In this document: positions 22,898-34,418 of the stretch, in pieces
Layout: every line of letters starts with the position of its first letter
How positions within the stretch are numbered: the stretch's first letter is position 1
Assembly (NCBI GenBank): GCA_022376465.1
Contig: JACDTU010000010.1
Coordinates: forward strand, 1,380,292-1,444,291
Source of the DNA: Cubamyces lactineus
Taxonomy: Eukaryota > Basidiomycota > Agaricomycetes > Polyporales > Polyporaceae
Direction: 5' to 3'
Length of the DNA: 64,000 bases
Notes under the pieces: generated by a model
Databases searched by the model: none
Told to the model about the DNA's origin: nothing
The model's input: only the letters and a program-made list of their open reading frames with translations
Translations under genes and position numbers: made by a program

Positions 22898-23867
22898 TGT
22901 TAGGAATGTGCTGACATAAGTCCGGAGCTAAGGTGGTTGGACTTCAGGGTTCCTGAAGTCCGGAGGTCCAGAGTTTCGGAGTTTGCAGGTAGGGACAAGT
23001 CCGGACAGAAGCAGAGCAGAAGGAGGACTTTGGCAAAGCTATTAGCAACATGCCTGAGAACCTTCTAGGATGTCCTCAATTCCGGACAAAAAGTTGAAGT
23101 TGAAGTAGGAGTAGGAGTAAAAGTAGGACAAGGAGAAGAAGTAGGAGTACCAGAGTGGAAGTTATGGTGTTGGAGTTGGGGTTGGACAAGGAGTGGAGGT
23201 GGAGATAGGATTTAAAATATGATAGGTAGCAACAAGTATCTGAACTGAGTAGCTACTACATTCGTCAGAAACTGGGGAAGAATAATAAGAGATGTCTGGG
23301 ATATGAAAGATGAAGTATGGAAACTGATCCTACTGATAGCTCAGTCAGCAAGGCCTTGTGTAGGTATTGCCATAAGGGTTACAGTGGCACTTGAAAGTAT
23401 TGCATGCTGTTTTATGGAGTATTGACTTCTTATATCCATTAACCCATCTTCTCCTCCAATGGAGTACAGTAGCACATATCATATTGCTACGAATCACACA
23501 TGTCATACATTGACTTTGAAATATTTTACAGAGGAGTAAGAGGGCTATGGACTTTCTAAATAATAGCTATGTGCAATACCTTTGAGTGTCACTGTATCTG
23601 AGACATAAATGTCATGGGGTCAAGCTGAATTGGAGGATGGAGTAAGGAAGTAAGGCATTGGAGTCCCTCTGGGGTTACATCCGGAGTTATATCTGGAGTT
23701 AAGCCCAGAAATGTGGGGTTAAATGCGGAGTAAAATGTGGAGTAAAGTCTGGAGTTAAGTCCAGGGTAAACTCCAAAATTAGGTCTGGGTTAAGTCCGGA
23801 AAATGCGGAGTTAATAATGAAAAATGCGGAGTTGTGTTCAGGGAAGGTGGTAGCATGGATTGTAACA
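22898..23867 (+). repeat. Solo LTR, old, related to the Gypsy-D LTR family
   Basis: 970 bp, TGTTAGGAATGTGCTGACAT to GGATTGTAACA. Left flank ATGCA, right flank GTGCA: one mismatch from a 5-bp target duplication. Matches the LTR at 35660-36520 in inverted orientation along its whole length, and shares blocks (GAGGACTTTSGC, AGATGTCTGGGATA, GATAGCTCAGT) with the Gypsy-D LTR at 53091. Its 3' third is a loose tandem array of AGTCCGGAGTTA-like units (23690-23830). No internal region adjoins it. Confidence 0.8.
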
Positions 23868-25587
23868 GTGCAGCTGGACAGGCCCATAGAAGTACCATCA
23901 AATAACTGAAGATGAATTGGGTTACGGTGGTAGTTGGGAGGTGATAATTAGACATGGATTTGGAGTTAATGAAACAGTAAGAGGAACCAGAGTTGATAAG
24001 GATGTGGAATGGAGTTGGGATTGGATCAAAGTACAAGTCGAGGAAGAGTGCATGGCAGTTGGAAAGAGTAGACATGTTGAGCCTGAGGATCTCCATACCA
24101 GAGGAGTCAATATGGTGATCACGGGGTATGGAGTTCAGAGGACTGTGGATTAATTTTTGTCTTCTTCAGAGCTGCAGCCGGAGCTGGCGCAGCTGGAGTG
24201 AGGTTGGCCTGGGCAGCACACCCCTTAGCCATGGACAAGGTCTTCTTCAGACAAGCACTCACAGTATGACCAGCTCTGCCACAGAAGAAACAGAGGTTGT
24301 TGGCAAAATGATGGTGATGCTTCTTGGGGGTGAGCTTTCCATCCTTACCGAGCTTATTGGTGTATGTCTTGGCCAGTGTCTTTGGAGTCTTTGGGGACTT
24401 CAACAAAGTACTGAAGTTGCTGGACTTGGACAGGTTAGACAAAGAGGTCTGTCCAGAGTTACTACCTCTGAACTTGTTGTCAGAGTTGGAGGACTTGGAG
24501 TTGGAGGTCAACTTGCTGCTAGACTTGGAAGGTCCAAACTCACGCAGAACCTTGGCCTTGTGCTCCCAGTAGCAGTTGTTGATTGACTGTGCAAGGTCGT
24601 GAAGGAACACCAAGGTCTCAGGCTTGCTGTCCTTGGAGATGCAGTTCTTGAGATGGTTTGGTCGTCCATTGTGCAACCAGTACCAGAGCGGAACATTACC
24701 TCAGCAGACTTGAGTAGCAAGGCAGGTGAAATGAGTGATATACTTAGCTATCCACTGGTTGGTTGTCACCCATTCAGAGGTTCATTAGCTCGTGCTCTGC
24801 AGCTCCAAATGCATCATAGGATCCAAAGTTCACTCAGAGTTCCTCCTGGAAGTGCTTGTAGGACGTGAGGAAGGTAGAGGGGTTGTCCAAGTCACCTTCG
24901 AAGAGGTGGGGCTCAAACCACTGTAGTGTGGTGCCCTTAAGAAAGAGATGGTGTAGGTTGCCATCTTCTCATTGGATTCAAAGGTCCAGGGCCAGGCCTT
25001 GAAGACCAACTTCAACTGCATAAAGAAGGACCAGAGTTTGTTGGGGTTAGATCCATTAAACTGGTCCGGCTTGTGGACATTGTCCCACTTGCTGTTCAAA
25101 GGTTGGGTCAGGGCCAGAGTTGGAGTGATAGTATGTTTGAGGGTTTGAGCAATAAGGAAGATTGTGGTAGCTAGCTGGGACTGGACTCAATATTCAGAGT
25201 CAGAGGAGTCCAAGCTAAAGTTGTTGTTGTCACTGAGGCCCTGAGGGTCTTCTGGGTCATTTTCTGGAGGTTCTGGTGGACCTGGCAGATCTGGAGGCCC
25301 ACAGCTTGGACCTGTAGGCTGATCTTTGAAGTTGAAGGGGTTCCCCAGGGATGGCTCTCAGAGTACCTGTGGTGTAGTCGCAGTTGAGATGACCAGGGGC
25401 TGAGGTTGGTCATCTTTGTTGTGGCCGTTGGAAGAACCTTCAGTAACTGTTTGAGCAAATTGATTGCAGTAGCTCAACGTAGCTGCTTCTTGTGCTGCTG
25501 AGTTGCCTTGGCAGACTGTCCAGCCACTCCAGTTCTGAGCCAGGTCTTCTTGCTTTAGGGCACAAGACTGCATCTGAGTGCAAACTA
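23868..25587 (-). pseudogene. Old gypsy Gag and protease remnant
   Basis: Read leftward from 25573: SCALKQEDLAQNWSGWTV and a Gln/Ser-rich stretch; PDQFNGSNPNKLWSFFMQLK, LVFKAWPWTFESNEKMATYT (24930-25060), the Gag core; PETLVFLHDLAQSINNCYWE (24570-24630); the zinc knuckle CFFCGRAGHTVSAC (C-X2-C-X4-H-X4-C, near 24260); then ALFLDLYFDPIPTPFHILIN with SGSSYCFI, a retropepsin whose DSG now reads NSG (codon 23992-23994). It ends at the solo LTR, where SSCTVTIHA passes into LTR sequence. A Tc1/mariner element cuts its 5' end at 25588. Confidence 0.82.
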
Positions 25588-26305
25588 CAGTGACTTACAA
25601 AACTATTGCCATGTTTCGCACTTTTTGAATGGGAAGGCTGTATCTCCACCATTTCTGACTCAATGACCATGATTCAACTACCAATAGAAAGGTGTGCATC
25701 CTGGCTTTCCCACGGCATGTCAATCACGTGATTTGAAGCTTTGGAAGCGGAGATATTCCCTACTCTTTGAAGCAAGTGCATGACAATAGTTTTGTTGCTG
25801 GCCCTGCTTTAGCAACAAATGTCCCCTTAGAGCGGCCATTATCACATGACTGATAGAGGAGTATCATGTGACCTCATCCTAGTTGATCTCCCATCAAAAT
25901 CTGCCAGCTCATCACTTGAACCTTTACCACCACCACCATGCGACCTTTCCCTCAGCAAACTGTGAATGATCTTCTCTCTCTGCTTGACCAAGGCCTTTCC
26001 TTGAGTCAAATCTCTACCCAAACTGGTGTCCACACCTCTACAATCAGCAAGATTAGTTCCAAACTCCGTTTCTACCTTCCAAAGTCCAAGGGAGGCTGTC
26101 CACCCAAGCTTTCTTCCACCACCATCAACTATGCACAGCGCCTTATCTGCTCTGGAGAAGCTGATACAGCTGTGGATGTCCACAAAAAGTTGGAGGATGT
26201 CTGCACAAAGCCAGTCTCCACTCAAACGGTGCGTCACCATCTCAAGAAGCATGGAATGAAGGCCGTTGTGAAGTGTAAACGCCCGCTTGTTACGCTTTCT
26301 AGCGT
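25588..26305 (+). mobile_element. Tc1/mariner element, 3' part lost
   Basis: Begins CAGTGACTTACAAAACTATT directly after a TA (25586-25587), the target of this superfamily, inside the old Gag remnant. About 350 bp of 5' non-coding sequence precedes the transposase start. The element stops abruptly at the Gypsy-B LTR (26306). Its other half is not found right of Gypsy-B. Confidence 0.82.
25938..26305 (+). pseudogene. Tc1/mariner transposase, N-terminal DNA-binding half only
   Basis: From ATG 25938: MRPFPQQTVNDLLSLLDQGL, then SLSQISTQTGVHTSTISKIS (first helix-turn-helix), PKSKGGCPPKLSS (the GRP-like hinge), SGEADTAVDVHKKLE and VSTQTVRHHLKKHGMKAVVK, CKRPL. This is the paired HTH half of a Tc1-type transposase. 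The whole DDE/D catalytic half is missing because Gypsy-B sequence begins at 26306. The part that remains is open, so it could at most give a DNA-binding fragment. Confidence 0.85.
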
Positions 26306-26821
26306 GACTCTTAAACTATCAAGCCTGAAGATGTCAATGAATAGAGAGCTTGTTTCTATTCAATTACTAGCCCTAGCTTTTCAAAGATAAGCGCATAGTA
26401 ACTTGTTCAGTTGAAAGTGAGTTAACGAGCAATCCGAGTTCGTAATTCGTGAAGAGACTGAAAGCTAAGGGTCGCTCTGTGGCGTCGCCTCTTATATACA
26501 TATACAGAGACCAAAGAGAGGAATGTTCTAGCGTATTCAAGGACTTTCTAGTACGTCGTAGTCAGTGCTAGATGAACCTAGTACCACTGTGGCAGTGCTG
26601 CTGTGCACTGCGGGCAGCTGCGCAGAAGCGACTGTGCACCCCTATATGGTAAGTATAGAGTAAGTGCTAGAAAGTCCTGGCTAAAACGAGAACGTTCCTC
26701 TCCTAAAGAACCGTAGCTACAATCCTAGAGCTCGCCATATCCATATCGTACAGGGAACGTAGCACAAGTCCATGACTAATTGTAAAGTTTGTAAACAGCC
26801 TATCGTACATTCGTAATATCA
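26306..26821 (-). repeat. Gypsy-B 3' LTR
   Basis: 516 bp, TGACTCTTAAACTATCAAGC to TCGTAATATCA on the plus strand. Clearly more diverged from the 34419 LTR than that one is from the copy at 310. Confidence 0.88.
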
Positions 26822-26836
26822 GCTCCCCCTCCGCTG
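26822..26836 (-). promoter_or_regulatory. Gypsy-B polypurine tract
   Basis: Minus strand reads AGCGGAGGGGGAGC directly before the LTR, the expected plus-strand primer. This confirms that the left LTR is the 3' LTR. Confidence 0.8.
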
Positions 26837-26852
26837 AAGGTCGTCCTCGACC

Positions 26853-28145
26853 TTAGAGATCCAATATAGTGTTAGGGTTTCTCTCAACAACCTCTGGGCG
26901 ATCAACGTCCAAAGAGATGTTAATGAGATCAGCTTTGTTACCCACTACCTGAATACGGTCCCACGGCGTACACTCCGTTGTCGACATACCTATAGCTTGG
27001 CGGTAAGTCGTCGGAATGTGTTCTGCTTTGATCTTGAAAGCAGGAAAATTCCCCCTTCGAGCGATGACATCATCGATGAGAAGGGAAGCTGCCTTGGTAG
27101 TCCTAACTGAAGCCTCTGGCCACCGAAGATGGTAGAAAGCCATGATTTGGGTGACCAAAGTGCTAAAAGAGTCGTTGGGGACCATGAAGATGTTGCCATT
27201 GTAGTTGATGTAACTGGGTTGATCTTCTCCAGTTCCTCGAAAGAAAACACATCACCGGTGAGAACCCTCGACATTCTTGAGAAGAGTAGTCAGAAAAGGG
27301 GGAGGAGGAGAGGGAGCCCTAACAGCGACCTTGAGGGTGTCATGGAACTCCTCTTCTGAAAGTTTGTTGATGGTGCTGAGCTCAAGATGATTGAGCTCTG
27401 GGAGTAAGTCAAAAGACTCGACCTCAGAGCAAGGCGAGTCGGAATGAGAAGAGACAAGGGAGGGAGTGGACTCCTCAACCGGAGTCAGACCCCACTTGAT
27501 AGCCTCCTCCTCAGGGTTGGGGGTGGAGACCTTCCAAGGGTCTGTTAAAGGAGTGGACCATCCTCCAGAGTGCTCCTCATCCTTGTCTTCATCCTCATCC
27601 GAGGACTCTGCTCTGAAAGGCTTCTGGTAGTTGTCGAGATGCGTAGGCCCGAAAATGTGCCCCCAGTTTTGAGTACTATGCTGGTTGCGAAGTGGCATAA
27701 GATCCGAGAGAACCCCTGTGACCTGGGGGTTAGCAAGCATAGAAATGACTTTCTCTGCCGCATGGATCACCGCTTGGTAGGCCTCGCTTGCGACCTGAAC
27801 CACCTTCTTCTCTGACTTGGGTGCCTGCATTCTCTTGTTGTACTTGAGGAGAACAGCGTACGAGGGAGTGGCCCTAGCCAGAGCGCGGTAGACGTCGATG
27901 AGGTCTTTAACCTCGGGGAGATGGGAGACCCTAGCCTCGACATGGCTGTAGAGGTCGGGATGGATGATAACCCAGCCAATGCGATCGGCGAGGGTACCTT
28001 CGTCGTGGATAGAAACCGTGTGTCAGGGAAGATGATTGTAGAACACCGTTCGCCGTTCACGAATAAAATTGGGAGGGCGAGGGATGTGACGTCTCGAGCC
28101 CTCAGTGAAGTGACGTTCAGTGAGACGAGTACGAGTGTAGACCAT
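26853..28145 (-). pseudogene. Extra ORF of Gypsy-B after the chromodomain, two in-frame TGA
   Basis: One minus-strand frame runs from ATG 28143-28145 to the stop near 26853 (about 430 codons), broken only by TGA at 28023-28025 (codon 41) and 27252-27254. It starts MVYTRTRLTERHFTEGSRRH. It continues with GTLADRIGWVIIHPDLYSHV, KVVQVASEAYQAVIHAAEKV, an acidic SSDEDEDKDEEHSGGW linker, LLPELNHLELSTINKLSEEE, then MVPNDSFSTLVTQIMAFYHL and TECTPWDRIQVVGNKADLIN. I recognise no domain, transmembrane segment or signal peptide, so it is not an obvious envelope. It begins 67 bp after the pol stop and ends 16 bp from the polypurine tract. Both TGA could be former CGA. Confidence 0.7.
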
Positions 28146-28211
28146 TGTGAAGTTATGAGAATTGTTGAGAAAATTCGAAGAAATATTTGAGAGGGAAGTG
28201 CGTTGACTCTT

Positions 28212-29728
28212 TCACCGCAACTTGTGCCTCTTCTTATAGTTGCGCAGGACCGTCTGCGCATTCTTGAGATGCTTTTCTGGCTCCCAAGAATTTTCCGACG
28301 CGGGCCAACCCTTCCAAGCCACGAGATACTGCTTTTGGGTACCTCTAGTGTGGTGACTTAGGATCGCCTCTACCTCCCATTCCTCCCCTTCAGTCGACTC
28401 TGGGGTTGGAACTGGTGGAGGTCGGATGTAGTCTGGGCTGTGCTCCTTTGGTGTGTGGTACAGAGTGAGTAGTGCTGCGTGGAAGACAGGGTGTATCTTC
28501 CATGTCTCCGGAAGTTTTAATTTGAATGTGACCAGTCCCAAGACCTTGACTATTGTGAATGGTCCCACCTGTTTTGGAATTAACTTCCTGGAGGCATATG
28601 GGTGCCTGAGATTCTTTGTGTCGAGAAGAACCTTGTCTCCTTGCTTCAGCGGTACTTGAGCAGCAGGGAGCCTTTTTGACATTGCTGCAGCCGCTTGAGC
28701 ATGCGCAGTGATTGTATTCTCCCTGGCTTCTTGAAGACTTTGAAGCCTCTGCTCCATACTTGGATGCTTTGGGGTTGCTCTGACTGTCCCAATGGCCTCT
28801 GGCTGAAATCTGTAGAGGAGTTCAAAAGGGGATTTTCCCGTGACAGAGTGTGTCCGCTGATTATGCGCAAATTCAAATTGAGGCAGCAGTTTGGCCCAGG
28901 TATCTGGATTGTTAGCACAGTAGAGTCGAAGTGCTAAGTCAAGTTCTTGATTGACTCGTTCTGTTTGCGGATGATAGGCCGTACTGAGCGCAGTTTCGAT
29001 TTCTAGGCTGTTGTGTAATTCTTTGAATGCCTGGGAGACAAATTGTGGTCCTCAATCCGAAATAATTTTTGCGGGTAATCCAAACCTGCGATATACATCT
29101 CTTTGCAGAATATCCATGGCTCCTTCAGCCGTAGTATTCTTTGTGCAAGGAGAGAATACCGCTGCCTTGGATACATCATGATCGACTACCACTTGGATGG
29201 CATTGAACCCATCCGACTCTGGTAAATCGGTGATATAATCCATGGTGATCGTCCGGAAAGGCCTAGTATCCCCACTATGTTGAATGGGAATTAAATCTGG
29301 TTTGAGGGAATGTGTATTGATCTTGCATGTTTGACAAGCTGCGCAACCCTTGACGTATTGCGTAATGAATTTTCGCATGCCTGGCCACATATATTCCTGT
29401 TTGACCAAGTCATAGGTCTTCTGGACTCCTGGGTGTCCCATAATCAGCACATAATGATACAACTTGACTATATCATGGTACAACTGATTATCTGGTGGAA
29501 CGTATACTCTGTTCTTGTACAGAAGTATTCCATCATCATTGGACCAGTCTTCTGGTTTGCCGAACTCTGGGCATTTGGTAGCCTTTCCTTTTAGAGTAAT
29601 GTACTCCACTACCAAGGTATCCTGTAGTTTGCTATCCCTAATGTGCTCTTGAAGCTCGACATTGATAGCCTTGACAAACAATTCTGATCCTAGGACAACG
29701 ACGTCCTTGTTGTCATTTTCCCCCCGTC
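28212..29728 (-). pseudogene. Gypsy-B integrase with chromodomain, one TGA
   Basis: Zinc-binding part: HYVLIMGHPGVQKTYDLVKQ, MRKFITQYVKGCAACQTCK. Catalytic core: TMDYITDLPESDG (first Asp), PAKIISD (second Asp) followed at once by TGA at 29052-29054 where GP-Q-F should be preceded by Arg, then AYHPQTERVNQELDLALRL (Glu). That last motif lacks the usual Asp-Gly-Gln before Thr-Glu, a clean 9-base deletion. The C-terminal part has DTKNLRHPYASRKLIPKQVG and HPVFHAALLTLYHTPKEH, and the chromodomain EVEAILSHHTRGTQKQYLVA with WKGWPASENSWEPEKHLK ends at 28212. Confidence 0.88.
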
Positions 29729-31600
29729 ATGCCCTGATCTCCGAGAAAGGGCATCTGCTTGGGTGAGGGATTTTCCAGGTTGATGCTTGATTGCAATGTT
29801 GAATTCTGAGAGGAATAAATGCCATCAAGCCTGTCTACGATTTAACTTCTGTGCTGTGTGGAAGTACATCAGATTTTTGTGATCTGAGAGAATTTCCACA
29901 GGATGAGGGGATCTCTGTAGAAAATGTCGCCATGCTTCGAGAGCTCGAACAATGGCTAACAATTCTCTATCATAAATCTGATAGTTCCGTTCCACAGGAG
30001 TGAAAGATTTGGACAAATAGGCACATGGATGCCATTGTCCATCTTCTCCTTGCTGTCGTGGTACAGCACCTGTTGCGACCTTGGATGCATTGCACTCTAT
30101 TTGAAACGGTTTCTCCGGATCCGGGATTTGCAGGATTGGTTCTTCTGTAAACCGTTTCTTGAGTGTCTCAAATGCTTCTTGACAATCTTGAGACCACACA
30201 AAGGGCTTGTCTTTCTTTGTCAATTCCGTGAGGGGTCGAACTATCTTGGAATAATCCCGGATAAACTGTCGGTAAAAATTCCCAAACCCCAGGAATGCTT
30301 GGGCTTGCGTGACCATCTTTGGTGGCTCCCACTCAACAATTGCCTTGAGTTTAATGGGATCCATAGCGACAATTCCTGGCCAGATGATTGATCCTAGGAA
30401 TTCGACTTCTTGCCTATTGAATTCACATTTTTCCGCCTTGAGGAATAAATCACTATCCTGGAGCCGTTGTAAGGCTCTCCTTGTCCTTTCGTGATGTTCT
30501 TCGATGTTGTTTGAGAATATTAGGATGTCATCCATGTAAATGACCATCCATCCTTTCTGAAGCATATCTCGAAAGATGTTGTTCATCATGTTTTGGAATG
30601 TTGCCAGTGCATTGCACAATCCAAAAAACATGACCGTCGGTTCGAACAATCCACTTGGTGTAATAAACGCAGCTTTCCACTCATCACCTTCCTTGATGCG
30701 AACATTATTGTATCCTGCTCGCACATCAAGTTTGGTGAATATTGTGGCCCCCTTCAGCTGGTCAATAATGTCGCTAATGAGCAGCAAAGGGTATGCGTTT
30801 TTTACTGTCCCTTCATTAAGAGCCCGGTAATCTTGAACCGGTCGAAGACTCCCATCTTTCTTGGTGACAAAGAAAAATGGTGAGGCTAAGGGAGACTTGG
30901 ATTTTCAAATGTATCCCTTCTCAAGATTCTCTGCAATGAACTTGTCGAGTTCTTCGCATTCCGTGTAAGTCAGCAGGTAGATCTTCCTCCATGAACCTTT
31001 GGTGTTATAATCAAAGTCCTTCTTGAATTCAATTGTGTGGTCCCATGGTCTCAAGGGTGGAAATCTACTTGCTGCCTTCTTCTTAAAGACCTGTCAATAG
31101 TTCTTTACAAAATGCGGCAGGATTTTGTCCAAGGTCCTTTCCTTCTGGTCCTTCTTCGCTGCTATAGTGATCTCTGTCGACTTATTAATCCTCCGAATTT
31201 TCTTTATGGTCCTCGAAGGATTGAATGTAAGTCTTCCAGAGTCTGGGTCTCCATCGTCCTCATCCGGCAGAGCACGCACAAATGGGACGACCAAATCTTG
31301 ATTTAGAGGCTTGACTGGGAAGTTCCATAACATTCCCTCGTGTGGGTCGTGTTTGCATTGTGACTTAGCCACTTTCCCAGCCAATATTAGGATTTGTCTG
31401 GGTAATGGTTTCCATACTATTGATGCTATCGTCTGCATTCCAAAAAGTCAGAGTATTGGGTAGTCTGACTGTCAGAAGATTGTACTTGTCTACAATCTTT
31501 CTATTGACGATAACTGTGTCCGCACCCGTGTTGATGAGCCCTTTGATTTTGACGGCTTTGTCCTAAACTTGCATGTAACTGGGTATAAGCAGAGCACTTC
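29729..31600 (-). pseudogene. Gypsy-B protease, reverse transcriptase and RNase H, decayed
   Basis: Protease: KAVKIKGLINTGADTVIVNR, with catalytic Asp changed to Asn (codon 31530-31532). RT: NLEKGYI, then TGA (30905-30907), then [20 protein letters not shown] and [52 protein letters not shown] (YMDD, about 30520). RNase [21 protein letters not shown], where the first Asp of the usual ESDAS is Asn, then [28 protein letters not shown] (29825-29827), HLFLSEFNIAIKHQPGKS. A 1-nt change in the T4C6 run at 29716-29726 shifts the frame into integrase. Confidence 0.88.
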
Positions 31601-31674
31601 GTCTCCGCTCTGTATTTGTTACAATAGTTACATGCAGTTCCTTTGGCAAGTCAGGCATCGAGTCTGTTGCCTGC

Positions 31675-34356
31675 CTAAAAACCTGTCTCGAAATCTGTAG
31701 CTCTGAGTGCGTTAATAGAAATATTGTCCTCTTCATCGTCACTTTCTTCATCTGAGACTTTCTCAGTCTCATCCTCCAAATCCTCCTCTGTAACCTGTTG
31801 AACCTTCCAACTAACAGGTTTACCAGGTTTCTTGGGTTTGGAAGGACAGTCCCTGGAAATATGTCCCGGCTTCCTGCACCAGAAACATAATCTCTTGTCT
31901 TGTAACTCTTGTCTTTCCTTGACAGAGAGTTTATTAATGTCGAGTGAATCATCCTCAACATTAACTATCTTGATGTTCTTCTTTGTCTTCGAAGTTTTAG
32001 CCTTTCTTCCTTTGCGATTGGCCAAAGTTATCTCCGTAAGATGGTAGCTATGGTCGATCTCCTTTGCTTGAGTCATCCACTCCTCAATGTTCGTTGGTGG
32101 AGGATATGACATGGAGATCTTTCTCAACAAATATTCTGGAAGCGCATTCCTGTAGAGAGCGAGTTGCGCTGCCGAGTCCAGAATATTTTCTTTGAGGGCC
32201 AGATCCATAAATCAAGCATTGAACTCATCGACTGAAGAGTAGTCTTTGAGTTGAATTGTTGTGAGATTGACCATAGAGTCGTCGACCTCGTCCACTGGAG
32301 CAAAAGCAAGCAAGAAATTTCTCTTGAAGACTGCCCAAGAGTTAAATCCTTGAAACTCTCCTGGTCTATCTCTTTTTCGGCTTGCTGGATAGTAATATCC
32401 TTCCAGTAGTTTATATTATCCCCTTCCATGAAGGATAAGGCCTTTGCCACCTTCATATAATCATTAACGAAGTCATGGGGTCTTGCTGTGAACAGAAGAA
32501 ACAATTGGTTGAGGAGGGGCCTAGTTTTGTTCCAGTCTCCAGTAAAGACCTCTGGGTCCTTGATCTTGCCTTTTCCTTGCCTCTGTTCCTGCGGCCTATT
32601 ATTTTCTGGGGGATTTCCTGGTTGTCCAGGCAGATCAGGGTCTGAGCCTTGTCCCAGTGGTCCTCCTCCTCCTGGTGGATAAGGACTTTGTGGTCCTCCT
32701 CCATCTGAAGGTTCAGAATCAGGTTTGCCTCCAGGTCTACTGGGTCCGCCTCCTCCTCTGCCTCCGGAAGGATTAACCATTCCTCCAAAGAATGATGTCG
32801 CCCTTGGGGCCGGTCCACTGGATGAAGACCCAAATGTCCCTCCTCTGAAAGTAGTCCTCGGAGTGAAGGCATATCTATGGGCTCCAGAAATGGATTCCCC
32901 TGTCGCCGTAATTGTTCTAGACATATATGATGGTACTAACTTCCGTATAAACTCTGGGGTTGTACTACCACTTAATTCTTCTCCTGCCTTCGGTTCAGGT
33001 ACTTCAACCTTTGTCCGAATAGTTTCTTCTTCTTCCAGATGAGGTACTTCGACCGTCGTCTGAAAATTGTCTTCTTCAAAGTCTGAATCCTTCTTCTCAG
33101 GCTGTTCGATCTCTAGCCCTTTCTCTTGTAAAGGTGGATCGGGTTCCCTGGGTGATTCAGGGTCTTGTAGTCTCGGGGTTCCTACTCTTGAAGTCAGAAA
33201 CAATCCTGACACTACTCTTGGACTAATAATCCGACTAGTACTTCCTGCTGGTAGAGGATTCTTTACTAGTGCAGGTTGTTGTCCATGACTCTTCTTAATT
33301 TCCTTCTCCTGAGAGACCTTGGTTTTAATAAGAGCCGGGGAGTGTGCGATGTTTGGGACCTCCTTGGTATTGTATCAAAGTGGGCACCGTGCGTGTGTGC
33401 AATTAGACCACTTCTCTACTGATTCCTAATAGTAAATGTCCCAAACTTTGTCGGAGTCGTAGAGATGATATAGACGTGAACAACTGTATGTTCCGGGTGA
33501 ACTCATACACGTTGTACTTCTCGAAGGAAAGCTTGATGTAGTTCCCTAGCTCAGAGGCAACTACAAAGTTTCCCTAGATTATATTCAAGGTCTATATCCG
33601 CGTAATTCTCCGGATTGATCGCCTTTGCTCGTAGGTAATCAATCTGGTCTTGAAGAAAATCTGCAAAGCTATGTACCCTTTTTGGGGGTGTAGCAACTTC
33701 TCTTGGGATTAATTCAAGTGTCTGATGACTTGAGAGATGTATCAATGTGCCCGTTTGAGAGCCTCGTGATATCTTCCCATGAAGTCTTCCTGTCCCAACA
33801 CTTCGAGATTGTTTGCAATCACCTGAAGTGTGTCAATTGCGTGCACCAGAACTTGTGTCCTTCGATAGAATACTCCTTCTGTCGAGGATGTTTCTTCAAC
33901 ACTTGTTCCTGGAGTCGATTGATAAAAGCTATCCGTTCCTGGACTCGCCCTTCCTGGAATGGGTACGCCTTTCGCTACCTCGAATTCCGATTGAATGGCC
34001 AGAGAATTCCTATATTCTCTCCACTCGTCTGTCCTTTGATACGCAGGTTCTTCGTCTGATTCTCGAGTGTTGTAACTCGACGAGATCATACTAGTACTCT
34101 CTGCAACAGGAATATCCGACCTAAAACCTCTCTCCAAGGGGAATGGGGATCCTCTTGGCGAATGTGGAAGAGCAATAATACTCTCCGGGATTTCAAGTGG
34201 TGGTAGAGTCGGTAGTCTTGAATTCCTTTCGTCTAGTACCCTAGTTGATGGTCGAGAGAGGGGATATATTGTTCCCGCCATCTTGACTACCCATCTTCTT
34301 ATGCGTTCGAGCAAAGAAGATATTCTCTGCGTCCAATCTTCGATGTCTTCCAACAT
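31675..34356 (-). pseudogene. Gypsy-B Gag region, frameshifted
   Basis: Reads leftward from ATG 34354-34356 (MLEDIEDWTQRISSLLERIR) as a 204-codon frame to 33742. It resumes one base off as HLSSHQTLELIPREVATPPK...YADIDLEYNLG (33551-33745). The block from 33212 holds Glu-rich and Gly/Pro-rich linkers, then the Gag core KDPEVFTGDWNKTRPLLNQL, FLLFTARPHDFVNDYMKVAK, SFMEGDNINYWKDITI. After another shift near 32330, WAVFKRNFLLAFAP, ALYRNALPEYLLRKISMS and the zinc knuckle LCFWCRKPGHISRDC (C-X2-C-X4-H-X4-C, near 31860) follow. An acidic tail ends at 31675. Confidence 0.8.
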
Positions 34357-34418
34357 CACCTCTGCACTTTAATAAGTGGAGGGGTAAAGCTTTCAGTCTA
34401 ATGTTATGCTTTCGACCG

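Noticed and set aside
26853..28145. Envelope gene in Gypsy-B
   Set aside because: No signal peptide, hydrophobic fusion segment or membrane anchor seen in the frame.
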